From NCBI RefSeq assembly GCF_008705135.1, contig NZ_CP023694.1, forward strand, positions 5,747,001-5,811,000: a stretch of 64,000 bases of DNA, in the 5' to 3' direction. The first letter of the stretch is position 1, and each line of letters begins with the position of its first letter. Source of the stretch: Streptomyces coeruleorubidus. GTDB taxonomy: Bacteria > Actinomycetota > Actinomycetes > Streptomycetales > Streptomycetaceae. A program made the position numbers and the translations under genes. Positions 52,611 to 61,179 of this stretch are shown here, piece by piece. Under the pieces are notes generated by a model, which saw only the letters and a program-made list of their open reading frames with translations, did not search any database and was not told the origin of the DNA.

Positions 52611-53547
52611 GACGGCCGTCCTGCCGCAGCGCACCCCCCAGGAACCGTCCGCGCCACGCCGCAAGGGCGGTCTCCTGGCCGGTCTCCTGCGGACCGCGCG
52701 GCCCAGGCAGTGGGTGAAGAACATCCTGGTGGTCGCCGCCCCGGCGGCCGCCGGCCAGCTCTTCTCCCGGCACGCACTGACCCAACTGGCCCTCGTCTTC
52801 GTCCTGTTCACCGCCTGCGCCGCCGCCGTCTACCTCGTCAACGACGCCCGCGACGCCGAGGCCGACCGCGCCCACCCCACCAAGCGGCACCGCCCGGTCG
52901 CCGCCGGACAGGTCGCCGTGCCCGTCGCCTACGCCGTCGGCGGCTGCCTCGGCCTGCTCGCGCCCGCCGCCGCGGCCTGGCTCTGCTCCCCGGCCGTCGC
53001 CGCCCTGCTGACCGCCTACCTCGGTATGCAACTGGCCTACTGCGTCAGCCTCAAGCACGTCCTCGTCGTCGACCTCGCCGTCGTCACGACCGGCTTCCTG
53101 ATGCGGGCGATGATCGGCGGGCTCGCCCTCGGCATCCCGCTGTCGCGCTGGTTCCTGATCACCACCGGCTTCGGCGCGCTGTTCATGGTGTCGGCCAAGC
53201 GCTACTCCGAAGCCGTGCAGATGGCCGGAAATGCGGGCGCCACACGCGCGTTGCTCACCGAGTACACCACCGGCTACCTCCGCTTCGTCTGGCAGCTCGC
53301 GGCCGGTGTCGCCGTCCTCGGCTACTGCCTGTGGGCCATGGAGGAGGGCGGCGTCCCGCACACCAGCGTGCTGCCCTGGCGGCAACTGTCCATGGTCGCC
53401 TTCATCCTCGCCGTCCTGCGGTACGCCGTCTTCGCCGACCGCGGCACGGCCGGCGAACCCGAGGACGTCGTCCTGCGGGACCGGGCGCTCGCCCTCATCG
53501 GCCTGGTGTGGGTGGCGATGTACGGCCTGGCGGTGGCCAATTGGTGA
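52603..53547 (+). CDS. Decaprenyl-phosphate phosphoribosyltransferase (UbiA family)
   Basis: 314 residues, ATG 52603 inside the PAP2 end. UbiA-superfamily membrane enzyme with the prenyl-phosphate motif NDARDAEADRAHPTKRHRP (80-98: Asn-Asp-x-x-Asp-x-x-x-Asp) and about eight hydrophobic segments; LLRTARPRQWVKNILV near the start is typical of Rv3806c-like proteins. It should join PRPP and polyprenyl phosphate, the first step to decaprenylphosphoryl-arabinose. Its stop overlaps gtrA (GTGA). Confidence 0.92.
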   Translation: MTETAVLPQRTPQEPSAPRRKGGLLAGLLRTARPRQWVKNILVVAAPAAAGQLFSRHALTQLALVFVLFTACAAAVYLVNDARDAEADRAHPTKRHRPVAAGQVAVPVAYAVGGCLGLLAPAAAAWLCSPAVAALLTAYLGMQLAYCVSLKHVLVVDLAVVTTGFLMRAMIGGLALGIPLSRWFLITTGFGALFMVSAKRYSEAVQMAGNAGATRALLTEYTTGYLRFVWQLAAGVAVLGYCLWAMEEGGVPHTSVLPWRQLSMVAFILAVLRYAVFADRGTAGEPEDVVLRDRALALIGLVWVAMYGLAVANW

Positions 53548-53996
53548 CCACGCGCGCGTGGTCGGGCCCCACGGCCCCCTGCCGCCGGGAGCTCCTGGGG
53601 TTCGCAACCGTCGGTCTCCTCGCCTACGCCGTCGACCTGGCTCTGTTCACGTACCTGCGCGGCCCCGCCGGACTCGGCCCGCTCACCGCCAAGGCCCTGT
53701 CCTTCGTGGCCGCCTGCTCGGTCGCCTACGCGGGCAACGCCCTCGGCACCTACCGGGGCACCCGGGCGCGGGGCCTGCGCCTCTTCGCCGTCTTCTTCGT
53801 GGTGAACCTCGCCGGTGCCGCCGTCCAACTGCTCTGTCTCGTCGTCAGCCACTACGGCCTCGGGCTCACCTCGCAGCGCGCGGACACCGTCTCCGGCGCG
53901 GTCGTCGGCATGGCACTGGCAACGATTCTGCGGTTCTGGGGTACCCGTACATGGGTCTTCCGGGCGGAGGGCAGAGTCGGATCATGGACTGGCTGA
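53544..53996 (+). CDS. GtrA-family membrane protein
   Basis: 150 residues from GTG 53544 (overlaps the UbiA-type gene). Four hydrophobic segments with the GtrA pattern FATVGLLAYAVDLALFTYL, LSFVAACSVAYAGNALGTYR, LFAVFFVVNLAGAAVQLLCL and GMALATILRFWGTRTWVF. In mycobacteria a GtrA protein (Rv3789) is linked to dprE1/dprE2 and was discussed as a decaprenylphosphoryl-arabinose flippase or an adaptor; role here by context only. Confidence 0.88.
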   Translation: MTTRAWSGPTAPCRRELLGFATVGLLAYAVDLALFTYLRGPAGLGPLTAKALSFVAACSVAYAGNALGTYRGTRARGLRLFAVFFVVNLAGAAVQLLCLVVSHYGLGLTSQRADTVSGAVVGMALATILRFWGTRTWVFRAEGRVGSWTG

Positions 53997-54901
53997 AAAA
54001 GCTCCCGGTCATCGGGCCGTGGATGACACGGCTGATGATCACGCACGCGTGGCGGTCGTACGAGCGGCTGGACCGCGTGAAGTGGACGCGACTGGCCGCC
54101 GCGATGACCTTCACCAGCTTCGTCGCGCTGTTCCCGCTGCTGACGGTGTCGGCCACGATCGCCGCCGCCACGCTCAGCACGGAGCAGCAGGACAAGCTCC
54201 AGGACAAGATCGCCGAGCAGGTGCCCGGCATCTCCGACCAGCTGGACATCGCGGGCCTGGTGGACAACGCCGGCACGATCGGCCTCATCGCGGGCGCCCT
54301 GCTGCTGTTCACCGGCATCAGCTGGGCCGGTTCCATGCGGGAGTGCCTGCGTGCGGTGTGGGAGCTGGACGACGAGGAGGAGAACCCGGTCCTGCGCTAC
54401 GCCAAGGACGCGGGCGTCCTGGTCGGCCTCGGCGGCGCGCTCCTCCTCACCATCGCCGCCTCCGCCGTCGCCTCCGCGATGGTCGGCTGGATCACCCGGC
54501 AGCTCGGCATCGACGAGGGCGGCTGGAGCGGGGTCCTGCTGCACATCGCCGCGTTCCTGATAGCCGTGCTCGCCGACTTCCTGCTGCTGCTCTACGTCCT
54601 GACGCTGCTGCCCGGCGTCGAGCCCACGCGCCACCGCCTGGTCGTGGCGGCACTGACCGGCGCGGTCGGCTTCGAACTGCTCAAGCTGCTGCTCAGCGGC
54701 TACTTGCAGGGCGTGGCCGCGAAGAGCATGTACGGCGCGTTCGGCGTGCCCGTCGCGCTGCTGCTGTGGATCAACTTCACCTCGAAACTGGTGCTGTTCT
54801 GCGCCTCCTGGACGGCGACGCAGAGCAAGGAGGACGAACTGCCGGACGTCACGGGCGAGTCCGGCGGCGCACCAGATCCGGCAGCGGCCAGCGGCGGTTG
54901 A
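53984..54901 (+). CDS. YihY/BrkB-family inner-membrane protein
   Basis: 305 residues from ATG 53984, which overlaps the GtrA gene by 13 bases with cggaggg about 10 bases before. Residues 30-270 have six hydrophobic segments of the YihY family: RLAAAMTFTSFVALFPLL, IGLIAGALLLFTGISWA, DAGVLVGLGGALLLTIAASAV and LLWINFTSKLVLFCASW. The function of the family is unsettled. It may be co-transcribed with the DPA genes. Its 3-prime end overlaps the converging carboxypeptidase gene by 53 bases. Confidence 0.88.
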   Translation: MDWLKKLPVIGPWMTRLMITHAWRSYERLDRVKWTRLAAAMTFTSFVALFPLLTVSATIAAATLSTEQQDKLQDKIAEQVPGISDQLDIAGLVDNAGTIGLIAGALLLFTGISWAGSMRECLRAVWELDDEEENPVLRYAKDAGVLVGLGGALLLTIAASAVASAMVGWITRQLGIDEGGWSGVLLHIAAFLIAVLADFLLLLYVLTLLPGVEPTRHRLVVAALTGAVGFELLKLLLSGYLQGVAAKSMYGAFGVPVALLLWINFTSKLVLFCASWTATQSKEDELPDVTGESGGAPDPAAASGG

Positions 54902-56180
54902 CCAGGAAGGCGCCGCCCGCGAGCAGCACCAGCACACCGCCCGTGATGCCGAGCGCGATGCCGATGCCGCTGGAGCCGTTCGCGGCCGGGGCGCTGGCCA
55001 CCGGCTTCGCACCGGTCCCGGCCGTGCCGCCCGCGCCGTTCCCGGAGCCGCCGGCCTCACCGGAGGGGTTGGCACCGGGCTGGGCACCGGCCTGCGCGGC
55101 GCTCCTCGGCGGCACCAGCTCACCCACGGGCTGGACCTTCCCGGCCGCCTTGAAGCCCCAGTCGAACAGCCGGGCGGTCTCCTTGTAGACCGCGTTGTGC
55201 TCGTCCTTCTCCGGGTTCATCACCGTCACCAGCAGCACCTTGCCGTTCCGCTCGGCGACACCGGTGAAGGTGGCGCCCGCGTTGGTGGTGTTGCCGTTCT
55301 TGACACCGGCGATGCCCTGGTAGACGGGCACGTCCGAGTCGCCGGACAGCAGCCGGTTGGTGTTCCGGATCTCGAAGGGCTTGCGGACCGGCTTGCCCTT
55401 CTTGCCCTTCTTCGTCTCGCCGGGGAACTTCGCGGTGACCGTCGAGGCGTACTCGCGGAAGTCCTTCTTCTGGAGCCCCGATCGGGCGATCAGCGTCAGG
55501 TCGTACGCGGAGGAGACCTGCCCCTCTGCGTCATAGCCGTCCGGGCTGACGACGTGCGTGTCGAGGGCCTGGAGCTCCTCGGCGTGCTCGTTCATCTCCT
55601 TGACGGTGCTCTCGACGCCCTTGTTCATCGCGGACAGCACGCGCACGGCGTCGTTGCCGGACTGGAGGAAGACCCCGAGCCACAGGTCGCGGACGGTGTA
55701 CGTCTCGTCCTCCTTTATCCCGACCATGCTGGAGCCCGGGCCGATGCCCGCCAGGTCGGAGGGGGCGACCTTGTGCTTGGCCGTCCTCGGGAACTTCGGC
55801 AGCAGCGTGTCCGCGAACAGCATCTTCAGCGTGCTCGCCGGGGCCAGCCGCCAGTGCGCGTTGTGCGCGGCCAGCACGTCACCGGACTCGGCGTCGGCGA
55901 CGATCCAGGAGCGGGCGCTCACGTCCTTCGGCAGCACCGGCACGCCGCTCGCGAGGTTCACCTGCGTCCCCGGCTGCCCGAGCCGGGCGCCGCCCACGGT
56001 CGACATCGTTGCCGGGGGAGTGGCCGACGGGCTCGCCGACGGACTGCCCGAGGGGCTCGCCGACGGGCTGCCCGAAGGGCTCGGGGCCGCGACGGCCGCG
56101 GGTGCGGCCAGGGCGAGGGACGACAGGAGGGCGGAGGTGACCAGCAGGGATCGCCTGGCGGTCTTCTTCGGAGCGGGCAC
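54849..56180 (-). CDS. D-alanyl-D-alanine carboxypeptidase (PBP5-like, membrane-anchored)
   Basis: 443 residues with GTG 56180 as start, although no strong ribosome site is visible. Signal peptide about 8-32; a Ser/Pro repeat linker about 33-55; catalytic domain with SxxK Ser116-Lys119 (ASTLK), SGN 174-176 and K294-Asn-Gly (KNG in place of KTG); then an Ala/Gly/Ser-rich spacer and a C-terminal membrane helix (GIALGITGGVLVLLAGGAFLV) with a short basic tail. It trims the last D-Ala of peptidoglycan stem peptides. The KNG variant I have seen in related Streptomyces proteins. Confidence 0.9.
   Translation of the reverse strand: MPAPKKTARRSLLVTSALLSSLALAAPAAVAAPSPSGSPSASPSGSPSASPSATPPATMSTVGGARLGQPGTQVNLASGVPVLPKDVSARSWIVADAESGDVLAAHNAHWRLAPASTLKMLFADTLLPKFPRTAKHKVAPSDLAGIGPGSSMVGIKEDETYTVRDLWLGVFLQSGNDAVRVLSAMNKGVESTVKEMNEHAEELQALDTHVVSPDGYDAEGQVSSAYDLTLIARSGLQKKDFREYASTVTAKFPGETKKGKKGKPVRKPFEIRNTNRLLSGDSDVPVYQGIAGVKNGNTTNAGATFTGVAERNGKVLLVTVMNPEKDEHNAVYKETARLFDWGFKAAGKVQPVGELVPPRSAAQAGAQPGANPSGEAGGSGNGAGGTAGTGAKPVASAPAANGSSGIGIALGITGGVLVLLAGGAFLVNRRWPLPDLVRRRTRP
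56031..56078. repeat. 24-bp tandem repeat, two copies, in the Ser/Pro linker
   Basis: Two near-identical 24-base units encode the SPSGSPSA repeat of the carboxypeptidase linker. Confidence 0.6.
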
Positions 56181-56284
56181 GATCGGAAACGTACATGCCC
56201 TACGGGGTGAAGTCCCGCCCGTGCCCCCACCCCGGGAACGGAACCGGACAGGCTCTGGCGATACTGGAATCATGCCGTGCTCAT

Positions 56285-56302
56285 CCGGGGGACAACCCCC
56301 GG
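56285..56302. terminator. 7-bp hairpin between divergent genes
   Basis: ccggggg (56285-56291) and cccccgg (56296-56302), 4-base loop. It lies between divergent genes, so it is more likely a leader structure than a terminator. Confidence 0.35.
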
Positions 56303-56352
56303 ACCCCCGGCCGACCCCGGGAGCCCGGCGTTGTGATGAAAGGTCTGAATTT

Positions 56353-56592
56353 GTGAAGCTCAGCCGCCCCGTGTCCTGGTTCCTGCTCGCCTTCGGGGTG
56401 TGGAGCTGGGTCATCTGGATCACTTTCGTCAAGAACCTTGTCAAGGACAGCAGCGGGCTCGCCTTCGACGACGGTCATCCCACGGCGTACTTCTGGGTGC
56501 ACCTGCTGCTCGCAGTCGTCTCCTTCGTATTGGGGACGGCCGTCGGGGCCATCGGGTTGCGTGGTCTGCGCGCACTGCGCCGGACGTCATAA
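56353..56592 (+). CDS. SCO4848-type small membrane protein
   Basis: 79 residues from GTG 56353 (gaaagg about 10 bases before). Two membrane segments: VSWFLLAFGVWSWVIWITF (about 8-26) and YFWVHLLLAVVSFVLGTAVG (about 47-66), with a Lys/Asp-rich loop between. I recognise it as the conserved protein known from S. coelicolor as SCO4848, always beside this carboxypeptidase and phosphoesterase. Function unknown. The next gene is 21 bases away. Confidence 0.8.
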   Translation: MKLSRPVSWFLLAFGVWSWVIWITFVKNLVKDSSGLAFDDGHPTAYFWVHLLLAVVSFVLGTAVGAIGLRGLRALRRTS

Positions 56593-56613
56593 CGGCAATC
56601 GGGAGACACGACC

Positions 56614-58131
56614 GTGGCCATCGCCTTCTTCGTCCTCGTGGCACTGCTCGTACTGGCCGTCATCGTGACGGCCAACTGGTACGTGTGGCGCCGCCTGTTC
56701 CGTGACACGACCCGCGGCCCGGGCCTGGCCCGCCGCGCGGGCGCGGTCCTGATCGCGGGCGGCTGGGTCCTGGCGATCACCGCCCTGGTCGCCGAACGCT
56801 CGGGCGCCCCCTTCTGGCTCCAGCAGACCCTCGCCTGGCCGGGCTTCATGTGGCTGGCCCTGTCGATGTACCTGCTGCTGGCGGTGGTGGCGGGGGAGGT
56901 CGTACGACCTCTGCTGAGACGGTTCCTGGAACGGCGGGCGAGAGCGGCGGAGCCCGGCCCGGCGACGCAGGCCCCTCTGTCCGGGACGGACTCGGGGACG
57001 ATGCCCGGCACCCCGGCGACAACCGGCCCGCCCTCCGACGCGGAGCGCCTCCCCGGCACGCCGGCCGTGCCCGGCGGGGCGGCCGCACCGCAGAAGGGCG
57101 ACGCCGGCGTGCCCGGCGGGGCGCCTGCGGCGGCGGCAGTGGTTGACGGGCAGGAGGAGGCCGGAGCGTCCGCATCCGCCACCGCTCCCCACCCGCAAGC
57201 GGATCCCGCGTCCGCCACACCCGCCAGCCCCGACAGCTCACCACAGCCGCTCAGCACCCCGAGCACCACTGACACCACCGACACCACCGCCTCCGCGGTC
57301 ACCGGCCCTTCCCGCCGTCTCTTCGTCTCCCGCGTCGTCGCCGGGGCCGCCGCGGCCGCCGCTGTCGGGACCGTCGGGTACGGGACGTACGGCGTGCTGC
57401 GTGGGCCCCAGGTGAAGCGGGTCACCGTGCCGCTGGCCAAACTGCCGCGCGCGGCGCACGGGTTCCGGATCGCCGTGGTCAGTGATGTGCACCTCGGCCC
57501 CGTCCTGGGGCGCGGCTTCGCGCAGAAGGTCGTCGACACGATCAACGCGACCCAGCCCGACCTGATCGCGGTCGTCGGCGACCTGGTCGACGGCAGCGTG
57601 AAGGACCTGGGCCCCGCGGCGGCCCCGCTGGCGCAGCTGAGGGCCCGTCACGGGTCCTACTTCGTCACCGGCAACCACGAGTACTTCTCCGGCGCCGAGC
57701 AGTGGGTCGAGGAGGTCCGGCGCCTCGGCCTCACCCCTCTGGAGAACGCCCGCAGGGAGCTGCCGCACTTCGACCTGGCCGGAGTCAACGACGTGACCGG
57801 CGAGGACGAGGGCCAGGGCCCCGACTACGCCCGGGCCCTCGGCGACCGCGACACCGCACGCGCGTGCGTGCTGCTCGCCCACCAGCCCGTGCAGATCCAC
57901 GACGCCGTCGAGCACGGCGTGGACCTCCAGCTCTCCGGCCACAGCCACGGCGGCCAGCTCTGGCCCGGCAACTTCATCGCCGCCGCCGCCAACCCGACCG
58001 TCGCGGGCCTGGAGCGCTACGGCGACACCCAGCTCTACGTCTCACGCGGCGCGGGCGCGTGGGGCCCGCCCACCCGGGTGGGGGCACCGTCGGACATCAC
58101 GGTGATCGAGCTGGCGTCGAAGCAGGCCTGA
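56614..58131 (+). CDS. Membrane metallophosphoesterase
   Basis: 505 residues, GTG 56614. About three hydrophobic segments in residues 1-105; a long low-complexity Pro/Ala/Gly/Thr stretch to about residue 225; a further membrane or Tat-like segment (SRRLFVSRVVAGAAAAAAVG); then a calcineurin-like phosphoesterase domain (about 285-500) with the metal motifs VVSDVHLG (Asp, His), VVGDLVDG, TGNHEY, LAHQP and SGHSHGGQ. Probably active outside the membrane on an unknown phosphoester; lipid-linked or nucleotide substrates are possible. Confidence 0.88.
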   Translation: MAIAFFVLVALLVLAVIVTANWYVWRRLFRDTTRGPGLARRAGAVLIAGGWVLAITALVAERSGAPFWLQQTLAWPGFMWLALSMYLLLAVVAGEVVRPLLRRFLERRARAAEPGPATQAPLSGTDSGTMPGTPATTGPPSDAERLPGTPAVPGGAAAPQKGDAGVPGGAPAAAAVVDGQEEAGASASATAPHPQADPASATPASPDSSPQPLSTPSTTDTTDTTASAVTGPSRRLFVSRVVAGAAAAAAVGTVGYGTYGVLRGPQVKRVTVPLAKLPRAAHGFRIAVVSDVHLGPVLGRGFAQKVVDTINATQPDLIAVVGDLVDGSVKDLGPAAAPLAQLRARHGSYFVTGNHEYFSGAEQWVEEVRRLGLTPLENARRELPHFDLAGVNDVTGEDEGQGPDYARALGDRDTARACVLLAHQPVQIHDAVEHGVDLQLSGHSHGGQLWPGNFIAAAANPTVAGLERYGDTQLYVSRGAGAWGPPTRVGAPSDITVIELASKQA

Positions 58132-58297
58132 CCCTGTGAGAACGCTGTGAAAACGGACCGAAACGCCCATCGGTAAGTTCTTTCCCAACTCGGCAGATCT
58201 TCCTTCCGCCAGGTCAAACACCTGTGATTGGGTGAGGCCGCCACAAAGGGGTGTGGCACTGGCACAAGGGCCCAAGGGCCTCGGGAGGGCAAGGCCG

Positions 58298-59854
58298 ATG
58301 CGATCGGTTCGCTTGCGGATACTCGCGGGACTGCTCGTCCTGGCGGCCGTGGCGGTGGGCGCCTGGCAGCTCGCGCCGTCGAAGCGGGACGGCACGACCA
58401 TCACGGTCGGCACGACGGACGCCGTCACGTCCCTCGACCCGGCCGGCGCCTACGACGCCGGTTCCTGGGCGCTGTTCAGCAACGTCTTCCAGTCGCTGCT
58501 CACCTTCGCCCCGGGCGGCACCACACCCGTGCCGGACGCGGCCAGGAGCTGCGCGTTCGCCGACGGCGACCTCACCACGTACCGGTGCGAACTGCGCTCG
58601 GGGCTCACCTTCCCGAGCGGCCGGAAGATGACCGGCGAGGACGTGAAGTACTCCTTCGACCGGATCATGAAGATCAAGTCCCCGGTCGGCCCGGCGTCCC
58701 TGCTCGACACCCTCCGTTCCGTGGACGCCGACGGGCCGACCGTCACCTTCCACCTGTCCTCGCCCGACGCCACGTTCCCGTTCAAGGTGGCCACCGGCGC
58801 GGGCTCGATCGTCGACCGCACCGCGTACCCGGCCGCCAAGCTGCGCACGGGCGACGGAGCCGACGGCACGGGCCCGTACACCCTCACCTCCTACACGAAG
58901 GACGACAAGGCGGTCCTCGCGCCCAACAGCCGCTACCGGGGCGCCGTCAAGGGCGGCGCGGACCGGCCCGTCACACTGCGCTACTACGCCACCCCCGGCG
59001 CCCTGGACACCGCCTGGAAGGACAAGCAGGTCGAGGTCGCGACCCGCCAGCTGCCGCCCGGCGTCCTCGCCGGCCTGAACCCGAGCGACCCCACGCAGCG
59101 CGTCTTCGAGGCGGACGGCTCCGAGACCCGCAACCTGTACTTCAACACCCGCACCGGCAAGCCCCTGCACGATGCGAAGGTCCGGCAGGCCATGGCCTGG
59201 CTGGTCGACCGCGAGCGGCTGGCCGCCACGGTCTACGACGGCACCGTCGACCCGCTGTACTCCCTGATCCCGGCGGGCATCACCGGGCACACGGCCTCGT
59301 TCTTCGACGACTATCCCGGGCCGGACCCGAAGAAGGCGCGGCGGCTGCTCACCCGGGCGGGCGTGACCCTGCCGGTCCGCTTCACCTACGGCTACGCCGA
59401 GGGCCGCGGCGCCGGTGCGCAGGAGGCCGCCGAGATCAAGCGGCAGCTGGAGGCGAGCGGCCTGTTCAAGGTCACCCTCCGGGGCTACGGGTGGACCGAC
59501 TTCCAGAAGCGGTGGGCGAGCGGCGAGCTCGACGCGTACGCCGTCGGCTGGGTCGCCGACTTCCCCGACCCCGACACCTTCCAAGCCGCGCTCGTGGGCA
59601 CCGGCAGTGCCATGAACACCGGTTACAGCAACAAGGCCGTCGACCGGCTCATCCAGGACAGCCGGCGTTACGCCGACCGCGGCGAGGCGGACCGGGACTT
59701 CCGCTCGGTCCAGCAGACCGTCGCCCAGGACGTGCCGGTGCTGCCGCTGTGGCAGGCCAAGGAGTACGTCGTGACCACCGAGGACGTCGGCGGCGGCCAG
59801 TATCTGTCGGACGGCACGGGCGTGTTCCGCCTCTGGAGCCTCACCGGGATCTGA
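58298..59854 (+). CDS. SBP5-family (peptide-type) substrate-binding protein
   Basis: 518 residues, ATG 58298 with gggagg 10 bases before. Solute-binding protein family 5: TDAVTSLDPAGAYDAGSW, LRSGLTFPSGRKMTGEDVKYSFDRI, VRQAMAWLVDRERL and LDAYAVGWVADFPDPDTF are typical. N-terminal hydrophobic helix LRILAGLLVLAAVAVGAWQL without a lipobox Cys, so it is anchored by the helix or secreted. No permease genes are next to it, so it may be an orphan sensor or a partner of a transporter elsewhere. Ends 9 bases before the converging TetR gene. Confidence 0.88.
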   Translation: MRSVRLRILAGLLVLAAVAVGAWQLAPSKRDGTTITVGTTDAVTSLDPAGAYDAGSWALFSNVFQSLLTFAPGGTTPVPDAARSCAFADGDLTTYRCELRSGLTFPSGRKMTGEDVKYSFDRIMKIKSPVGPASLLDTLRSVDADGPTVTFHLSSPDATFPFKVATGAGSIVDRTAYPAAKLRTGDGADGTGPYTLTSYTKDDKAVLAPNSRYRGAVKGGADRPVTLRYYATPGALDTAWKDKQVEVATRQLPPGVLAGLNPSDPTQRVFEADGSETRNLYFNTRTGKPLHDAKVRQAMAWLVDRERLAATVYDGTVDPLYSLIPAGITGHTASFFDDYPGPDPKKARRLLTRAGVTLPVRFTYGYAEGRGAGAQEAAEIKRQLEASGLFKVTLRGYGWTDFQKRWASGELDAYAVGWVADFPDPDTFQAALVGTGSAMNTGYSNKAVDRLIQDSRRYADRGEADRDFRSVQQTVAQDVPVLPLWQAKEYVVTTEDVGGGQYLSDGTGVFRLWSLTGI

Positions 59855-59863
59855 CGCCCTGCC

Positions 59864-60610
59864 TCAGGAGCCGGTGCGCCGCGGGGCCGCCGGATCCGGG
59901 ATGGCCCGCGTCATCCCCGGCAGGAAGTCCGTGAACAGCTCGTGCACCTCGCGCACCAGCGGCCGCAGCACCCGGAAGCGGGCCAGGGCGACGCCCCGCG
60001 CGGTGAGCCGGGCGCCGCGCTCGGCGAGCCGGTAGCTGCGCTCCCGTCCCTCGGTACGGTCGAAGATCCAGTACAGGACGAGTCCCATCTGGGACAGCCA
60101 CATCAACTCGGGCAGGATGTCCCGCAGTTCCTCGGGCACCTTGGTCTTGGTCGCCCCGGACAGCACCTCCCGGTGGACGCTGATGGCCTCCTCGCGCGCG
60201 TGCTCCGACTCCGGGGAGAAGGGGCTGAGCGGGCTGTCCGGGTCGGCGGCGTTCTTGAAGAACTGCACCGCGAACTCGTGGTAGGGGGCCGCGATGTCCA
60301 GCCACGCCCGCAGCACGCCGGCGAGCCGGGCCTCGAGGTCGGTCTCCCGGTCCAGGATCTCGCGGACCGCCACCTGGTGGTCGGCGGCGATCCGGTCGTA
60401 GAAGCCCTGGATCAGGTGCTCCTTGCCCGCGAAGTAGTAGTACGCGTTGCCGACGGAGACCCCGGCCTCCGTGGCGATGGCCCGCATCGTCGTCTTGTCG
60501 TAGCCGCGCTCCTGGAACAGCCGCATGGCCGTCTCCAGGATCAGGGCGCGGGTCTGCTCGGACTTGCTGGGGGTGGCGCCGTCGTCGGGGCCGTCGTTCT
60601 TCGCGGGCAC
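59864..60610 (-). CDS. TetR-family transcriptional regulator
   Basis: 248 residues from GTG 60610 (18 bases after the DCC gene stop). Residues about 17-63 form the TetR DNA-binding domain with HTH TTMRAIATEAGVSVGNAYYYF (split here as TTMRAIATEAG / VSVGNAYYYF). The C-terminal ligand domain is longer than average. As last gene of the three-gene operon starting at 61587, it is well placed to bind the two palindromes upstream of that operon and so control its own synthesis. A taggct hexamer 8 bases before the start might give an additional internal promoter. Confidence 0.9.
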   Translation of the reverse strand: MPAKNDGPDDGATPSKSEQTRALILETAMRLFQERGYDKTTMRAIATEAGVSVGNAYYYFAGKEHLIQGFYDRIAADHQVAVREILDRETDLEARLAGVLRAWLDIAAPYHEFAVQFFKNAADPDSPLSPFSPESEHAREEAISVHREVLSGATKTKVPEELRDILPELMWLSQMGLVLYWIFDRTEGRERSYRLAERGARLTARGVALARFRVLRPLVREVHELFTDFLPGMTRAIPDPAAPRRTGS

Positions 60611-60627
60611 GGGAAGAGAGCCTAACG

Positions 60628-61167
60628 TCAGCGCCCCGGCGCCCGGTGAGGGGCGCAGGTGCCGTCGGCGCAGCCCGGCGCGGTGTAGGTCCAGCCGAGG
60701 TTCGGATCGTACGACCACCCGTCCGCCCGCCGGTACACCCGGCCGCCCCACCGCGCCCCGCCCTGCTGCCCCCAATTCCACTGCGCCCCGCGCCACTTGG
60801 CGGCGGCCAGCACCGCGCCCTTGGCGAGCCGGGCGCCGGAGGGAGTGCTCAGCCGGTGGGCGAGCGGCCGGTGCTCGCGCAGCGCCCACAGGGTGACGAC
60901 CCAGGCGGCGGGGCCCCGGTAGACCTGCCCGGCGTCGCCGACGACGGTGATCTCGTCGAGGGTGGCGCCGTGGTCGAGGCCGGGAAAGCGCCGCCGGGCC
61001 TCCTCGGAGCCGGCCGGGACCAGCTCCAGCGGCACCAGCTGAGGCTGCCGCAGGAGCCAGTCGCGCAGGAACGCGCACAGGGAGCACTCGGCGTCGTACA
61101 GGACGGTGAGCCGGTGGACCGGGGCGGGTGTGTTCGTGCCGGTCGCGTTCGTGCCGGTGGCGTTCAT
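60628..61167 (-). CDS. DCC/DUF393 thiol-disulfide oxidoreductase-like protein
   Basis: 179 residues, ATG 61167. The family motif DxxCxxC is present as Asp25-Ala-Glu-Cys28-Ser-Leu-Cys31 in LYDAECSLCAFLRDW. N-terminal NATGTNATGTNT repeats may be an extension; a later start is possible but lacks an ATG. The C-terminal ~50 residues are Trp/Gly/Arg-rich and end with a short Cys pair segment (CADGTC). These proteins are thought to be thioredoxin-like; substrate unknown. Twelve bases separate it from the membrane protein gene in the same operon. Confidence 0.85.
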   Translation of the reverse strand: MNATGTNATGTNTPAPVHRLTVLYDAECSLCAFLRDWLLRQPQLVPLELVPAGSEEARRRFPGLDHGATLDEITVVGDAGQVYRGPAAWVVTLWALREHRPLAHRLSTPSGARLAKGAVLAAAKWRGAQWNWGQQGGARWGGRVYRRADGWSYDPNLGWTYTAPGCADGTCAPHRAPGR

Positions 61168-61179
61168 GCCGGTCTCCGC

